Shown piece by piece: positions 27,433-37,791 of a stretch of 64,000 bases of DNA. The stretch lies in assembly GCA_963708625.1 (NCBI GenBank), contig CAVPSV010000004.1, forward strand, positions 1,240,001 to 1,304,000, read 5' to 3'. Every line of letters begins with the position of its first letter. Position 1 is the stretch's first letter. The notes under the pieces were generated by a model, which ran no database searches, had not been told where the DNA came from, and saw only the letters and a program-made list of their open reading frames with translations. A program made the position numbers and the translations under genes. The stretch is from DASXIF01 sp036498145. Its GTDB lineage: Bacteria; Actinomycetota; Actinomycetes; Mycobacteriales; Jatrophihabitantaceae.

Positions 27433-27542
27433 CCCGGGAGGCCGGCCTCGTTCGCGCTCACCCGGCCAGCACCCGCGCGCGAGGCGGTCGCCGCCGCGTC
27501 GCCGCAGGTGCGCGCCCGTCCGCAGCGGTGCATTGTCGGTCC

Positions 27543-28535
27543 ATGAGCATCGCAGACCCGCTGCATCTGCCCAGGCGCGACGCCGCGCCACCGCTGACCG
27601 GCGCCACCGGTTGGCTCAACACTGAGCCGCTGGCACCGGAAGACCTGCGCGGGCACGTCGTGCTGTACGTGTTCTGGACCTACACCTGCATCAACTGGCT
27701 ACGGGCCTCGCCTTACGTCCGCGCATGGCAGGCCAAGTACCGCGAGCAGGGCCTTGTCGTCGTCGGCATCCATACGCCCGAGTTCGAGTTCGAGCGCGAC
27801 ATCGACAACATCACGGCGGCCGTCCATTCGCATGAGCTGACGTTCCCGATCGTGCTCGACAGCGAGTACCTGATCTGGCAGGCATTCGACAACCACTACT
27901 GGCCGGCGATGTACCTCGCCGACGTCGACGGCGCGGTGCGCTATCAGCATTTCGGCGAAGGCCGCTACGCCGAGGCCGAACGTGCCGTCCAGCGACTGTT
28001 GTCCGACGCGGGCGCCGCCACGATCGACGCCGACCTGGTCGCGCCGGACGCCACCGGTGACGATGCGCCCGCCGACTGGACCTCACTCAAGTCGTTCGAG
28101 AGCTACCTGGGCTTCGGCCGGGCCGGCGGTTTCGCGTCATCGGGCGGAGCAGTCCCGGACGCACCCCGCGCGTACCACCTCCCGGCATCGCTGGCGCGCA
28201 ACAGGTGGGCGCTGTCGGGTCGCTGGACGGTGAGCCGCGAGCGCGTCGCGGTAGCCGATCCCGGTGCGAGTCTGGCCATCGGCTTCCACGCGCGCGACCT
28301 GCATCTGGTGCTGGCGCCTGCGGCGCGCGGCAAGGCGCTGCGGTTCCAGGTAACGATCGACGAGCACAGCCCCGGCGCCGCGGCAGGTCTCGACATCGGC
28401 CCGGACGGCGCCGGGCTGCTGTCCGAGCCGCGCATGTACCAATTGTTGCGCCAGCAGCAGCCCATCACGGACCGGATCGCGCACATCACCTTCCTGGACG
28501 CCGGTGTCGCCGCATACGTCATCACCTTCGGCTAG
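27543..28535 (+). CDS. Redoxin (DipZ-type thioredoxin-like) with a CxxW active site
   Basis: A 330-residue cytoplasmic-looking protein. The N-terminal part is a thioredoxin fold: GHVVLYVFWTYTCINWLRASPYVR, then VVVGIHTPEFEFERDIDNI and YWPAMYLADVDGAV with the cis-Pro region. The second redox cysteine of the usual CINC is Trp52, leaving a single Cys49. The C-terminal half (residues about 190-330, ending ITDRIAHITFLDAGVAAYVITFG) is the jelly-roll-like domain that accompanies DipZ redoxins. No signal peptide or membrane helix is seen, unlike full DipZ. Confidence 0.85.
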   Translation: MSIADPLHLPRRDAAPPLTGATGWLNTEPLAPEDLRGHVVLYVFWTYTCINWLRASPYVRAWQAKYREQGLVVVGIHTPEFEFERDIDNITAAVHSHELTFPIVLDSEYLIWQAFDNHYWPAMYLADVDGAVRYQHFGEGRYAEAERAVQRLLSDAGAATIDADLVAPDATGDDAPADWTSLKSFESYLGFGRAGGFASSGGAVPDAPRAYHLPASLARNRWALSGRWTVSRERVAVADPGASLAIGFHARDLHLVLAPAARGKALRFQVTIDEHSPGAAAGLDIGPDGAGLLSEPRMYQLLRQQQPITDRIAHITFLDAGVAAYVITFG

Positions 28536-28557
28536 CGCGTCTGGCAACATCGCAGGG

Positions 28558-29004
28558 GTGAGCGGCACGCCGGATCAGCAACGGCTGCGCGACCTTGCTC
28601 GGCTGCGCCGGGTCCGGGACCGCATCGACCGCGAGTACGCCCAGCCGTTGGACGTGGAGGCGTTGGCCCGCGGCGTGAACATGTCCGCCGGCCACCTGAG
28701 CCGGCAGTTCCGGCTCGCCTACGGCGAGTCGCCGTACTCCTACCTCATGACGCGTCGCATCGAACGCGCGATGGCATTGCTGCGCCGCGGCGATCTGAGC
28801 GTCACCGAAGTCTGCTTCGCGGTGGGCTGTTCCTCGCTGGGCACCTTCAGCACCCGATTCACCGAGCTGGTCGGCCTACCGCCGAGCACCTACCGGCGCG
28901 ACGCGCTGGGTGCTTCGGCCGGACTGCCGTCGTGCGTGTCCCGGCAGGTCACCAGACCGATCAGGAATCGAGAAGCCCCGGTGGGTGCATCGCAATTAGC
29001 GTGA
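28558..29004 (+). CDS. AraC family transcriptional regulator (HTH domain only)
   Basis: About 148 residues from GTG 28558. The double helix-turn-helix is visible: LDVEALARGVNMSAGHLSRQFRLAYGESPYSYLMTRRIERAM and VTEVCFAVGCSSLGTFSTRFTELVGLPPSTYRR. There is no sensor domain. It precedes a VOC gene by five bases and is probably co-transcribed with it, a common AraC/VOC pairing. Confidence 0.9.
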   Translation: MSGTPDQQRLRDLARLRRVRDRIDREYAQPLDVEALARGVNMSAGHLSRQFRLAYGESPYSYLMTRRIERAMALLRRGDLSVTEVCFAVGCSSLGTFSTRFTELVGLPPSTYRRDALGASAGLPSCVSRQVTRPIRNREAPVGASQLA

Positions 29005-29009
29005 AGGCC

Positions 29010-29420
29010 ATGGATATCACCATCAACACGAGTGCGCTGCCGCATGACGACCCGGACGCCTCGCTCGCCTTCTGGCGCGACGTGCTCGGCTTCGAGGTCC
29101 GCTTGGACGTCGGCCAGGGCAAGATGCGCTGGATCACCATCGGCCCGCCCGATCAGCCGGACACCAACCTGCTGTTGGCGCCACCGGCCATCGATCCCGG
29201 CATCACCGACGACGAGCGCCGCACCGTCACCGAGATGATGGCCAAGGGCACCTACGGCTGGATCATGCTGGGCACCAAGGACCTCGACGGCACCTTCGAG
29301 CGCGTTCAGGCCAGCGATGCCGAGGTGGTGCAGGAGCCCACCGAGCAGCCCTGGGGGATGCGCGACTGCGCCTTCCGTGATCCGGCCGGCAACATGGTCC
29401 GCATCCAAGAGCTGCGCTGA
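29010..29420 (+). CDS. VOC family protein
   Basis: A 136-residue glyoxalase-fold protein: DPDASLAFWRDVLGFEVRLDV at the start, MRWITIGPPDQPDTNLLL, then PWGMRDCAFRDPAGNMVRIQEL with a C-terminal Glu that may bind metal. ATG 29010 has TGAAGG upstream. It follows the AraC gene directly. Confidence 0.9.
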   Translation: MDITINTSALPHDDPDASLAFWRDVLGFEVRLDVGQGKMRWITIGPPDQPDTNLLLAPPAIDPGITDDERRTVTEMMAKGTYGWIMLGTKDLDGTFERVQASDAEVVQEPTEQPWGMRDCAFRDPAGNMVRIQELR

Positions 29421-29496
29421 GCCACCCGACCCCCGGCACCCGCGCCCTCAGGTCGCGCCGATCACCCGGCGGCGGCCCTGCTCCCGGCCCCGGCGG

Positions 29497-30150
29497 TCAA
29501 TCCATCTCTTTGACGTACGGCCGGAGGCCGAGCGTGATGTCGACGCAGGCACCGAGCAGCACGTCACGCTCGACCAGGCTGAGCTGACGGGCCAGGGCCA
29601 GGCGTGTGCCGAGCAGCGGCGTCTTCATGGGTTGCCCGGCCCGGTCCCACCAGATGTACATGTCGTCGACCGCGTCAATCGCCTTCATCAGTGACCAGCC
29701 ACCCACCCGCCGGATCACGTCGAAATGAGCGACGAGTTGGCCACGCGGATCAGTGACCACCAGCCGGAACACGTCCGGTGTCTTTGCATCCTCCGCCGCT
29801 GGCGCGAAGGTGAGGATCGGCGTGCCGCCCACCGCTCGCGCCGTGGACGTCCGCCCACGCTCGACGGTGGCCAGCTCCGCCGGTCCGCGCGTGAGAATCG
29901 TCGGCTGCCGCTCGCGCGAGTGCACGCCCACCACTGCACCGTCGGTGAACGTCAACACGTGCCGGCCCGGACCCCCGTTCTTGAAACCGAACAGGATCGC
30001 CGCCTTCGCGCCGGCGCCGTCCCCGGCGCCCTGCACGCCGACGGCAAACGGCTCGTCCGGCCCGTTCCGAAACGTGATCTTGAGGGCGTTGTTCGCCTTG
30101 TGCACGACCCGGCCTTCGATGAGGGCAACAGGTGCCTGTGGTCCGGTCAT
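29497..30150 (-). CDS. Hypothetical protein, beta-rich
   Basis: About 217 residues from the ATG at 30150. I do not recognise the family. The sequence is strand-rich in the first two thirds (ALKITFRNGPDEPFAVGV, HVLTFTDGAVVGVHSRERQ, DVFRLVVTDPRGQLVAHFDV) and ends in helices (LLGTRLALARQLSLVERDVLLGAC). The alternating strands with a final hydrophobic helix are reminiscent of LURP-one/scramblase-like folds, but this is only an impression. No signal peptide. Codon use is like the neighbours, so it looks like a genuine chromosomal gene. Confidence 0.65.
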   Translation of the reverse strand: MTGPQAPVALIEGRVVHKANNALKITFRNGPDEPFAVGVQGAGDGAGAKAAILFGFKNGGPGRHVLTFTDGAVVGVHSRERQPTILTRGPAELATVERGRTSTARAVGGTPILTFAPAAEDAKTPDVFRLVVTDPRGQLVAHFDVIRRVGGWSLMKAIDAVDDMYIWWDRAGQPMKTPLLGTRLALARQLSLVERDVLLGACVDITLGLRPYVKEMD

Positions 30151-30368
30151 GAGCGGGCACGCTACATGGGTTCGGATCGGCTCGACGATGGACCGGCTCG
30201 GCTGGGTGCCGGCGTACATCCGTCGTCGTGCCGCCCGCGATGCCTCACTGCTGTTTAACGAAGCTGGCAACCGCTTCAGCCAGGTCTTGCCGCAGCCTGT
30301 CAACCCGGCCTGTGTTGTGCCAAGGTGCGAGCTGAGGGCAGCATCCGGTCAACCGAGAGGCGTGCGCT

Positions 30369-32072
30369 ATGAGGTCGTCCCGTCCGCTCATCATTGCCGC
30401 CGCGGTCGTGTTGCTGACGCTCTTCGGCGTCGCTGCGCCGGCGTCGGCCGTGCCGGCACAGGTGCTTCGCGTCGGCTCCTGGAACGGGGTACCTGGCAAC
30501 GAACCCAGCCTGGATGCGGCGGTCGCCGCGCTGCAACCCGGCGGCTGGCTGCTGATCGGCCCGGGCGACTACCACCCGCGGATGGACTACAGCGCGAATC
30601 AGTCGAGCAGCGACGCGCCGGCGGCTGTGCTCGTCACCGCAGCGAACACCCACCTGCGCGGGATGAACCGGAACCAGGTCGTCATCGACGGCACCGCGCC
30701 CGCATCGTCGCAGTGCTCGACGGCGCCCGGCGATCAGGACTTCGGCCCACTCGATTCGTCCGGTTCCCCCCGCGGTCGTAATGGCGTGGAAGCGATCGTC
30801 AGCGGCGTGTACTTCGAGAACTTCACCGTGTGCAACTTCCTCGCCGGCTCCACCGATTCCGGCAATGAGATCTGGTGGAACGGCGGCGACGACGGCGGCC
30901 ACATCGGGCTCGGGTCCTGGTGGGGGAACTACGTCAGCGCGACGTCCACCTATTACCCGCGGCGACGACGCCTCGGCCGCGTACGGGCATCTTCGTCAGC
31001 AACTCCGACGGGCCGGGCAGCATGAGTCACACCTACGCAAGCAACTTCTCCGACTCCGGCTACTACATCGGCGCCTGCCCGGACTGCAACGCGGTCATCG
31101 ACCGATGCGCACTCGGAGTTCAATGCGCTCGGCTATTCGGGCACGAACTCCGGCGGCCACCTCATCGTCGAGAACTCCGAATGGGACAACAACAAGACCG
31201 GGTTCGTGTCCAACAGCCAGAACAGCGCGGATCCGCCGTCCCCGCAGGACGGCGCCTGCCCGAACAACGGCACCGGTCCGACCGGCACCCATTCCTGCTG
31301 GGAGTTCGTGAACAACTCGGTGCACGACAACAACAACCCGAACGTTCCGGCCATCGGTGACGCGGCGGTCGGCCCGGTCGGCGGCGGAATCGTCCTGGCC
31401 GGCGACCGCAACAACATCGTCACCGGCAACAAGTTCGTGAACAACAAGTCCTGGGCCGTCCTCACCACCCTGTTCCCGGACACCGGCGGCGAGAACCCCA
31501 ACAACGTCTCCAACTGTCACGGCGGCTTGCTGGGCGGCACCCTGCTCGGCCAACCGGTGCCGTGCCTGTTCGACGACTGGGGCAACCAGGTCGTCAATAA
31601 CAAGTTCAGCGCTAACGGCACGTACAAGAACGTCACCAACGGCGACATCGCTGATCTATCGATCCCGCCACTCGAGCAACTGGGTGCGCCCGGCAACTGC
31701 TTCAGCGGCAACACCGAGATCGGTGGTGGCAAGCCGAAGACATGGCCGACCTATCTGCAGACGTCCCAGAAGAACTGTCACAACCCGCTCGGCTATCCGG
31801 ATCCGGTGTCGACCGCCGTCCTCGCCACCCAGGTTCTGTGCGCTACCCAGGCGTTGATCACCTGCCCGAGCAACGTGGTGGCGAATTACCCGCGGCGCAC
31901 CACCGTGGTCATGCATCCACTGCCGAACCAAAACACCATGCCGAATCCGTGCGCAGGGGTACCGCAGAATCCGTGGTGCCCGAACAATCCGCCGTCGCCA
32001 CAACTGAGCGCGCACGGCCACGAATCGCCGAATGCACGGCCGCAAGCGGCAGTTGCTATCAGGACGTCGTGA
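30369..32072 (+). pseudogene. Secreted right-handed beta-helix protein, frame broken by extra bases
   Basis: A signal peptide (SSRPLIIAAAVVLLTLFG...ASA) is followed by a repetitive parallel beta-helix-like protein rich in Asn and Gly (LRGMNRNQVVIDG, ENSEWDNNKTGFVSN, NIVTGNKFVNNKSWAVLT, GNQVVNNKFSANGTYKN). The frame shifts near 30959, 31000 and 31103, each by one extra base; removing them restores a single reading of about 565 residues ending at 32072. It is probably an exported polysaccharide-binding or lyase-type protein, and a cysteine-rich middle is present. Error in the sequence is more likely than decay. Confidence 0.7.
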
Positions 32073-32173
32073 ACCGACGCCGCTAAATCGCTACACCTGC
32101 AGGTGTCGCTACAACTGCAGGTGTAATCGCAAAGCCTGATAGGAAACCGGTGCTACCGGCGTTTGGCGCGGCG

Positions 32174-32979
32174 TCAGTCGAGCATGTGCTTGCGCAGGGC
32201 GGCCGCGTCGTCGTCGGTCCAGCCGTGCTTGCGCAGCCAGGCCGGTACGCCGCCGTGCATGCGATCGATCGCAGTCGAGCAACTCGACCATGGTGGTGTC
32301 CCGCGGCCGATGCTTGTCGATCTCTTGGTCGGACAGGTCCTCGGCATAGGTCTGCGAGGCCTGCAACCGGCGAAAGATCGCCTCGATGCGCTCGGCGCTC
32401 ATCGCGTAGTCGTCGATGATCGCGTCGCGCTGCACGCCGATCTCGGCCAATGCGATGGCGACCACCACGCCGGTGCGGTCCTTGCCGGCCGCGCAATGCA
32501 CCAACGCGGCACCGTCGGTGTGTGCGATCAGCCGCAGTGTCTCAATCACCGAATCGGGACGGTCGAGCAGGTAACGCACGTAGAACCCGGCAGCACCGGT
32601 CGGCGCGTCGTCACCGACAGGTTGGCGGTCCACGCCTTGCCACGGCAGCACTACCGGGCCGCCGTCCTCGACGGCCGCCGCATCGGTGTTGTGCCCGGCC
32701 TCGGGGAACAGCGACAGGTTTCGCAGCACGACCCGCGGCTCTCGGGTCATCGGCCCCGGTCCTTCGCTGCGCACCTCGACCTCGGTGCGCAGGTCGGCGA
32801 CGGCGCGCACCTCGTGCTCGTCGACCAGGACCCGCACGTCGTGCGGGGTCAGGCCCTGCAGGTTGTCCGACCGGATCAGCCGATCACGCTGGGTGAGCCG
32901 CCCGTCCGCGGTCGGCAGACCGCCGAGGTCCCGGACATTGACGGCGCCGTCCAGGTCGATCCAGCGTCGATTCGCCCAC
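32174..32979 (-). pseudogene. Tyrosine-protein phosphatase (PTP/DSP-like), frame broken
   Basis: The phosphatase signature VHCAAGKDRTG carries the catalytic Cys and Arg. The N-terminal family segment (RWIDLDGAVNVRDLGGLP) and the end (DRMHGGVPAWLRKHGW) are also present, but out of frame with the core: one extra base near 32277 displaces the C-terminus, and another near 32970 probably separates a GTG start at 32979 from the domain. Restored length is about 265 residues. Such enzymes resemble mycobacterial PtpB, which dephosphorylates proteins or phosphoinositides. The continuous coding signal across the breaks suggests sequence error. Confidence 0.7.
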
Positions 32980-33068
32980 CCGTCGACCCTACCGATCGTC
33001 GGTGAACGGACGTTTACAAACGTGGAGAGCGAACCTCCCCGATTCCGGGAAGAATTCTCCCCAAATGA

Positions 33069-34939
33069 CTAGAACGCGGCCTCGGGGACGTCCATCAGGG
33101 CGTTGTCGGTGCTCTCCACGACCAGCCGACGCGCGGCCAATTCGGGCAGCACGGTCTGCGCGAAGAAGTGCGCGACCGCGGGCTTGCCCTCGTAGAACGC
33201 GCGATCTGCTTCGGAGAGGAGCTTGCGACTCGACTCGGCATCGGACAGACCGTTGCCGTCCAGCTTCGTCAGCGCGACCGACGCCTGCTTCAACAGCAGG
33301 TACCCGACGAGCAGGTCGCCCGCCGAGAGCAGCAGCCGGGTGGTGTTCTGCCCGACCAGGTAGGCGTTGCGGACGTCCTCCTGCGCGCTGGTCAACTGGG
33401 CAAACATGGCCGCAGCCATGCCGCCGAAGTCCTCGAGCGCCTTCTGCAGCGCAGCTCGGTCTTCCTTCAGCCGACCCTCCTCGGAGATCGAGGACAGGAA
33501 CTCGGTGATCTCGGCGGAAAGCGCGCCGAGCGCGGCGCCCTTGTTGCGGACGATCTTCCGGAAGAAGAAGTCCTGACCCTGGATCGCGGTGGTGCCCTCG
33601 TACAGGGTGTCGATCTTGGCGTCGCGGATGTACTGCTCCATCGGGTAGTCCTGCAGGTAGCCGGAGCCGCCGAAGGTCTGCAGCGCCTGCGCAAGCTGGT
33701 CGTAGGACCGCTCCGAGCCGGCGCCCTTCACGATCGGCAGCAGCAGATCGTTGATCGCTTCCGGCAGCGAGGTGTCAGTGCCCTCGTGCTCGCCGATCAT
33801 GATCCGGTCCTGCACCGCGGCGGTGTAGAGCACCAGCGCGCGCATGCCTTCGGCGTAGGCCTTGTTGAGCATGAGGCTGCGCCGCACGTCCGGGTGGTTG
33901 ATGATCGTCACGCGCGGTGCGGTCTTGTCACCGGAGCGGGTCAGGTCGGCGGACTGGACGCGCGTCTTGGCGAAGTCGAGCGCGTTCAGGTATCCGGTGG
34001 ACAGCGTCGCGATCGCCTTGGTGCCGACCATCATCCGCGCGTGCTCGATGACCTGGAACATCTGCGCGATGCCGTCGTGCACGTCGCCGACGAGCCAGCC
34101 GACGGCCGGGCGCGACGGGTCCTCGCCGAAGCGCACCTCGCACGTGGTGGAGACCTTCAGGCCCATCTTGTGCTCGACGTTGGTGACGTAGACGCCGTTG
34201 CGCTCACCGAGTTCACCGGTCTCGGCGTCGAAGTGGAACTTCGGCACCACGAACAGCGACAGGCCCTTGGTGCCCGGGCCGGCACCTTCGGGACGCGCCA
34301 GCACCAGGTGCACGATGTTCTCGGTCAGGTCGTGCTCGGCCGGAGGTGATGAAGCGCTTCACGCCTTCGATGTGCCAGGAGCCGTCCGGCTGCTCGATGG
34401 CCTTGGTGCGGCCGGCGCCGACGTCCGAGCCGGCGTCCGGCTCGGTCAGCACCATCGTCGCGCCCCAGTTGTGGTCGACCATCCGCTGCGCCATCTTCTT
34501 CTGCGTCTCGTTGCCGTTCTGGTACAGGATGCCGGCGAACGGCGCGCCGGCCATGTACATGTGCAGCGCGGGGTTCGCGCCGAGGATCTGCTCGGCCACG
34601 GCCCAGACGACGGTGCGCGGCACGAGCTGGCCACCGAGCTCGGGCAGCGTCTCCAGCCGCCACCACTCGCTGTCGAGCAGGGTCTGGTACGACTTCTTGA
34701 ACGACTCGGGCAAGGTCACGGAGTTGGTCGCCGGGTCGAACACCGGCGGGTTGCGGTCGGCGTCGGCGAACGACTCGGCGAGCGGCCCTTCGGCCAGCTT
34801 GGCCACCTCGCGGACGATGCCGCGCGCGGTGTCCTCGTCGACGTCTGCGAACGGGCCGTGTGCCGAGGACCTTGTCGGTGCCGAACACCTCGAACAGGTT
34901 GAACTCGATGTCGCGGACGTTGCTCTTGTAGTGACCCAT
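33069..34939 (-). pseudogene. fadE5: Acyl-CoA dehydrogenase FadE5, two single-base frameshifts
   Basis: Restored length is about 620 residues, matching the long FadE5 type of mycobacteria: start MGHYKSNVRDIEFNLFEV, substrate/FAD region MVLTEPDAGSDVGAGRTKA, EHKMGLKVSTTCEVRFG, the segment EQYIRDAKIDTLYEGTTAIQ with the catalytic-loop Glu, and end DNALMDVPEAAF. It performs the first step of fatty acid beta-oxidation with broad chain-length use. One extra base near 34860 and one near 34340 break the frame; everything between is conserved, so these are probably errors in a working gene. Operator-like repeats precede it. Confidence 0.85.
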
Positions 34940-34991
34940 GGCGCTGCTGACTCCTGCTCTCGTCCGGGCGCTGGCAGGCGCTCTCGGCGTG

Positions 34992-35032
34992 GTTACTCGC
35001 CAGTAACTTCCATGTTATTACCGGTCAGTAAC
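34992..35032. promoter_or_regulatory. Double palindromic operator upstream of fadE5
   Basis: GTTACT-CGCC-AGTAAC (34992-35007) is a perfect inverted repeat, and GTTATTACCGGTCAGTAAC (35014-35032) repeats the same half-sites with one mismatch and a longer spacer. Both lie 50-95 bases upstream of the fadE5 start, as expected for a TetR-type lipid repressor. The regulator is not in the window. Confidence 0.7.
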
Positions 35033-35174
35033 GTTTGCAATCGCAGGAGTGGGGAGCGTCACGCGGAAGTGTGGCGCGTCACACCGAGACCGCGCCGGCT
35101 GGTGCCGGTTTGGGGAAGGTGGTCGCCCCTATAGGGCTAGACGCTTCGCCCGTTTCGGGAGACGAGGTGCCGGG

Positions 35175-36389
35175 TCAGAGCACGCGCAGGCGGACGGTCT
35201 CCGGCAGGCCCCGCAGTTCGGCCACCATCTCCTCGGTGAACCGGGCGTTGACGTCGGTGACCACGTAGCCGAACTCACCGCGGGTACCCAGCAGCTGGGC
35301 CTCGACGTTCACCTTGTGCTCGGCGAGCACGCCGTTGATCGTCGCCAGACGCCGGGCACGTTGCGGTGCACGCAGCACGAATCGAGTCGTGCCGGCGGCG
35401 TGGCGGCAACGTCAGACCAGGCAGGTTGACGCTCATCGCGGTCGACCCGTCGGTGACGTAGTCGCGCAGCTTGCCCGCGACGAAGCGGCCGATGTCCTGC
35501 TGCGCCTCTTCGGTCGAGCCACCGATGTGCGGGGTCAGGATGACGTTCGGCAGCCCGCGCAGTTCGGAGACGAACTCGTCGCCGCGACCCTTCGGCTCGA
35601 CCGGGAACACGTCGACGGCCGCGCCGGCGATGTGGCCGGACTCGATGTGGCTGCGCAGCGCGCGCGTAGTCGACGACGAAGCCGCGCGACAGGTTGAGGA
35701 ACAGCGAGCCGGGTCGCATCGCGGCGAATTGCTCCTCGCCGAAGAGCCGGTCGTTCGACGGCCGGCCGTCGACGTGCAGCGTCACGACGTCGGCACTCGG
35801 CCAGCAGCTCCTCGATGCGTCGCGCACCGGCGGGCATTGCCCAGCGCCAGCTTGTCGGCGGTGTCGAAGAACAGCACCCGCATGCCGAGGTTCTCGGCGA
35901 GCACCGACAACTGCGTGCCGATGTTGCCGTAGCCGACGATGCCGAGCGTGCGGCCGCGCACCTCGTGCGCGCCGTCGGCGGACTTGTCCCACACGCCCGC
36001 GTGCATCAGCGCGTTCTTCTCGGTGAGCCGACGCGTCATCGCGATGATCTCGGCGATGGCCAGCTCGACGACGGAGCGGGTGTTGGAGAACGGCGCGTTG
36101 AACACGGTCACGCCGCGCTCGGACGCGGCGTGCAGGTCGATCTGGTTGGTGCCGATGCAGAACGCGCCGACGGCCGCGAGGTTCGGCGCGGCATCCAGCA
36201 CCCGCTGCGGTGACCTGCGTCTTGGACCGGATGCCGAGCAGGTCACGGCGCCGACATGCGCGCGATCAGCTCGTCCTCGTCCAGGGCCCGGGGCAGCGAG
36301 TCGACCTCGAAGCCGGCCGAGCGGAGGATGTCGTCGGCGTCGGGGTGAATTTGCTCGAGCAGCAGGGCGCGGACGGGGAGTTCGGTCAC
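35175..36389 (-). pseudogene. serA: D-3-phosphoglycerate dehydrogenase with ACT domain, frame broken several times
   Basis: From GTG 36389 (TELPVRALLLEQIHP) all parts of SerA are found: AVGAFCIGTNQIDLHAASERG, the NAD motif GIVGYGNIGTQLSVLAE, DVVTLHVDG, LFLNLSRGFVVDY, the catalytic His in VILTPHIGGSTEEAQ, and a C-terminal ACT domain (ATINGVLAEHKVNVEAQLL, GYVVTDVN) that senses serine. At least six single-base insertions split it between 35,370 and 36,250, and the ACT motif HRNVPG is also out of phase. SerA starts serine biosynthesis, an essential pathway in minimal media, so wholesale decay is improbable and sequence errors are the likely cause. Confidence 0.8.
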
Positions 36390-36488
36390 GGGGCAGCCTC
36401 AACCAGGATGGGTACCGACGAGTCAAGGGCGCGCGCAGGGCATTCGCCGGCAGATGCTAGTGCGGCCCCGACGCGCCGCAGTTGGCGC

Positions 36489-37052
36489 TCAGCGCGATCG
36501 TTCGGCCGGGCAAGCGGGTACGTCAGCGCGCGGCACCGGCCGGCTGATGCCGATGCCGCCGGGGGTGTCGGCGCCGTAGCGGGCGATCTCGCCGGCCAGG
36601 TCGAGCGGGCGGATGCTGGTGCGGCCGGCCAGCGCGGCCTCGTCGAGCCGGTCGGCCGGCACGATCCAGGCGATCTCGAACTCCAGCCCGTCCGGGTCGT
36701 GGCCGTAGAGCGACTTGGTCGTGCTGTGGTCCGACGCGCCGACCAGCGCACCGGCCTCGGCCAGCGCCGCGGCGAGATCCTGCAGGTCGGCGCAGCGTGT
36801 CGACCTCCCACGCCAGGTGGTACAGCCCGACGGTGGTGCGGCCGGCGCCGCTGGGCCCGGCCGCCGTCGCCGATCTCGAACAGGCCGAGGTCGTGATCGT
36901 TGGTGGAGCCGGGCGCGCGCAGGAACGCGGCGCCGCGCAGCCCGGCCATCCCGTCGATCGGCGCGAAGCCGAGGACGTCGCGGTAGAAGGCGACGCTGCG
37001 CTGCGACGTCGCGGACGTAGAGCACGGCGTGGTTCAGGCGGTGGATGGCCAT
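36489..37052 (-). pseudogene. VOC family extradiol-dioxygenase-like protein, frame broken
   Basis: Starts MAIHRLNHAVLYVRDV at 37052. The central core (AGLRGAAFLRAPGSTNDHDLGLFEIGDG) and the ending (STTKSLYGHDPDGLEFEIAWIVPADRLDEAAL) sit in different frames. One extra base lies near 36800, where EVDTLR joins DLQDLAAAL, and others near 36850 and 37010. Restored length is about 180 residues. It is a glyoxalase/catechol-dioxygenase-type fold with probable metal ligands His and Glu. It is divergent from the MarR gene with a palindrome between them. Confidence 0.7.
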
Positions 37053-37091
37053 GGTGGTCTCCTCCGATTGCGGTAACTATAGCGCAAGGTT

Positions 37092-37105
37092 GTTGAACGT
37101 TCAAC
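37092..37105. promoter_or_regulatory. MarR-type palindrome
   Basis: GTTGAACGTTCAAC is a perfect 14-base palindrome in the 90-base gap between the divergent VOC and MarR genes, flanked by further partial symmetry (TGTTG repeats). It is the probable operator of the MarR regulator. Confidence 0.75.
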
Positions 37106-37142
37106 TGTTGCGAGGTGTGCACGGGTCGCCTATCCTCGGCGC

Positions 37143-37612
37143 GTGAGTGCGACCCGCTGGCTGAACGCCGCCGAGCAGCGAGGCGTGGCGCGCGTACCTC
37201 GAGGCGACCCTGCTGCTGTTCGACGCCCTCGACCGGCAGCTGCAGCAGGACTCCGGCATGCCGCACGGCTACTACGAGATCCTGGTCCGGCTGTCGGAGG
37301 CGCCCGCGCGCTCGATGCGGATGAGCGAACTGGCCGACGTCGACCCGCTCGTCACGCAGTCGGCTCTCCCACGCCGTGGCGCGGCTTGAGGAGCGCGGCT
37401 GGGTCGAGCGACTGGACTGCGCCACCGACCGCCGCGGCCAGATCGCGCACCTGACCGACGCGGGCTTCGCAGTGCTCGAGCAGGCGGCGCCGGGCCACGT
37501 CGAGGCGGTTCGCATTCATTTGATCGACCAGCTGACGCCTGAGCAGATCGAGCAACTCCGCGAGATCAGCACCGCCGTTCGTGACGGATTGGCGCCGGCC
37601 GACTGCCCCTGA
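37143..37612 (+). pseudogene. MarR family transcriptional regulator, two frameshifts
   Basis: GTG start at 37143 (SATRWLNAAEQR). Extra bases near 37183 and 37341 move the middle (YLEATLLLFDALDRQLQQDSGMPHGYYEILVRLSE) and the end (RLSHAVARLEERGWVERLDCATDRRGQIAHLTDAGFAVLE) into other frames. Restored, it is a complete winged-helix MarR protein of about 155 residues. It is divergent from the VOC gene and probably controls it. Confidence 0.75.
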
Positions 37613-37723
37613 GCGACGGACGTCCGGTCCACGGCCGCGGCACCACGCGCGCCGCGGTGCGCGCGCAGGTGACGAGGTTGGTCAGCAACGTTGGCAGCGG
37701 CGTTGCGCCCGGCCGGAAGACCG

Positions 37724-37768
37724 CCGATGGCGCATCGCTACGACTGTTCGGTAGCGATGCGCCATCGG
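37724..37768. terminator. Long perfect hairpin between convergent genes
   Basis: Two perfectly complementary 18-base arms (37724-37741 and 37751-37768) flank a 9-base loop between the convergent MarR gene and the secreted DUF11-like gene. It has no U tract. Most likely a bidirectional terminator; an unusually long and perfect stem could also be a small mobile-element remnant. Confidence 0.65.
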
Positions 37769-37791
37769 GCGCACTGGGGTGCGGCGGCGCC

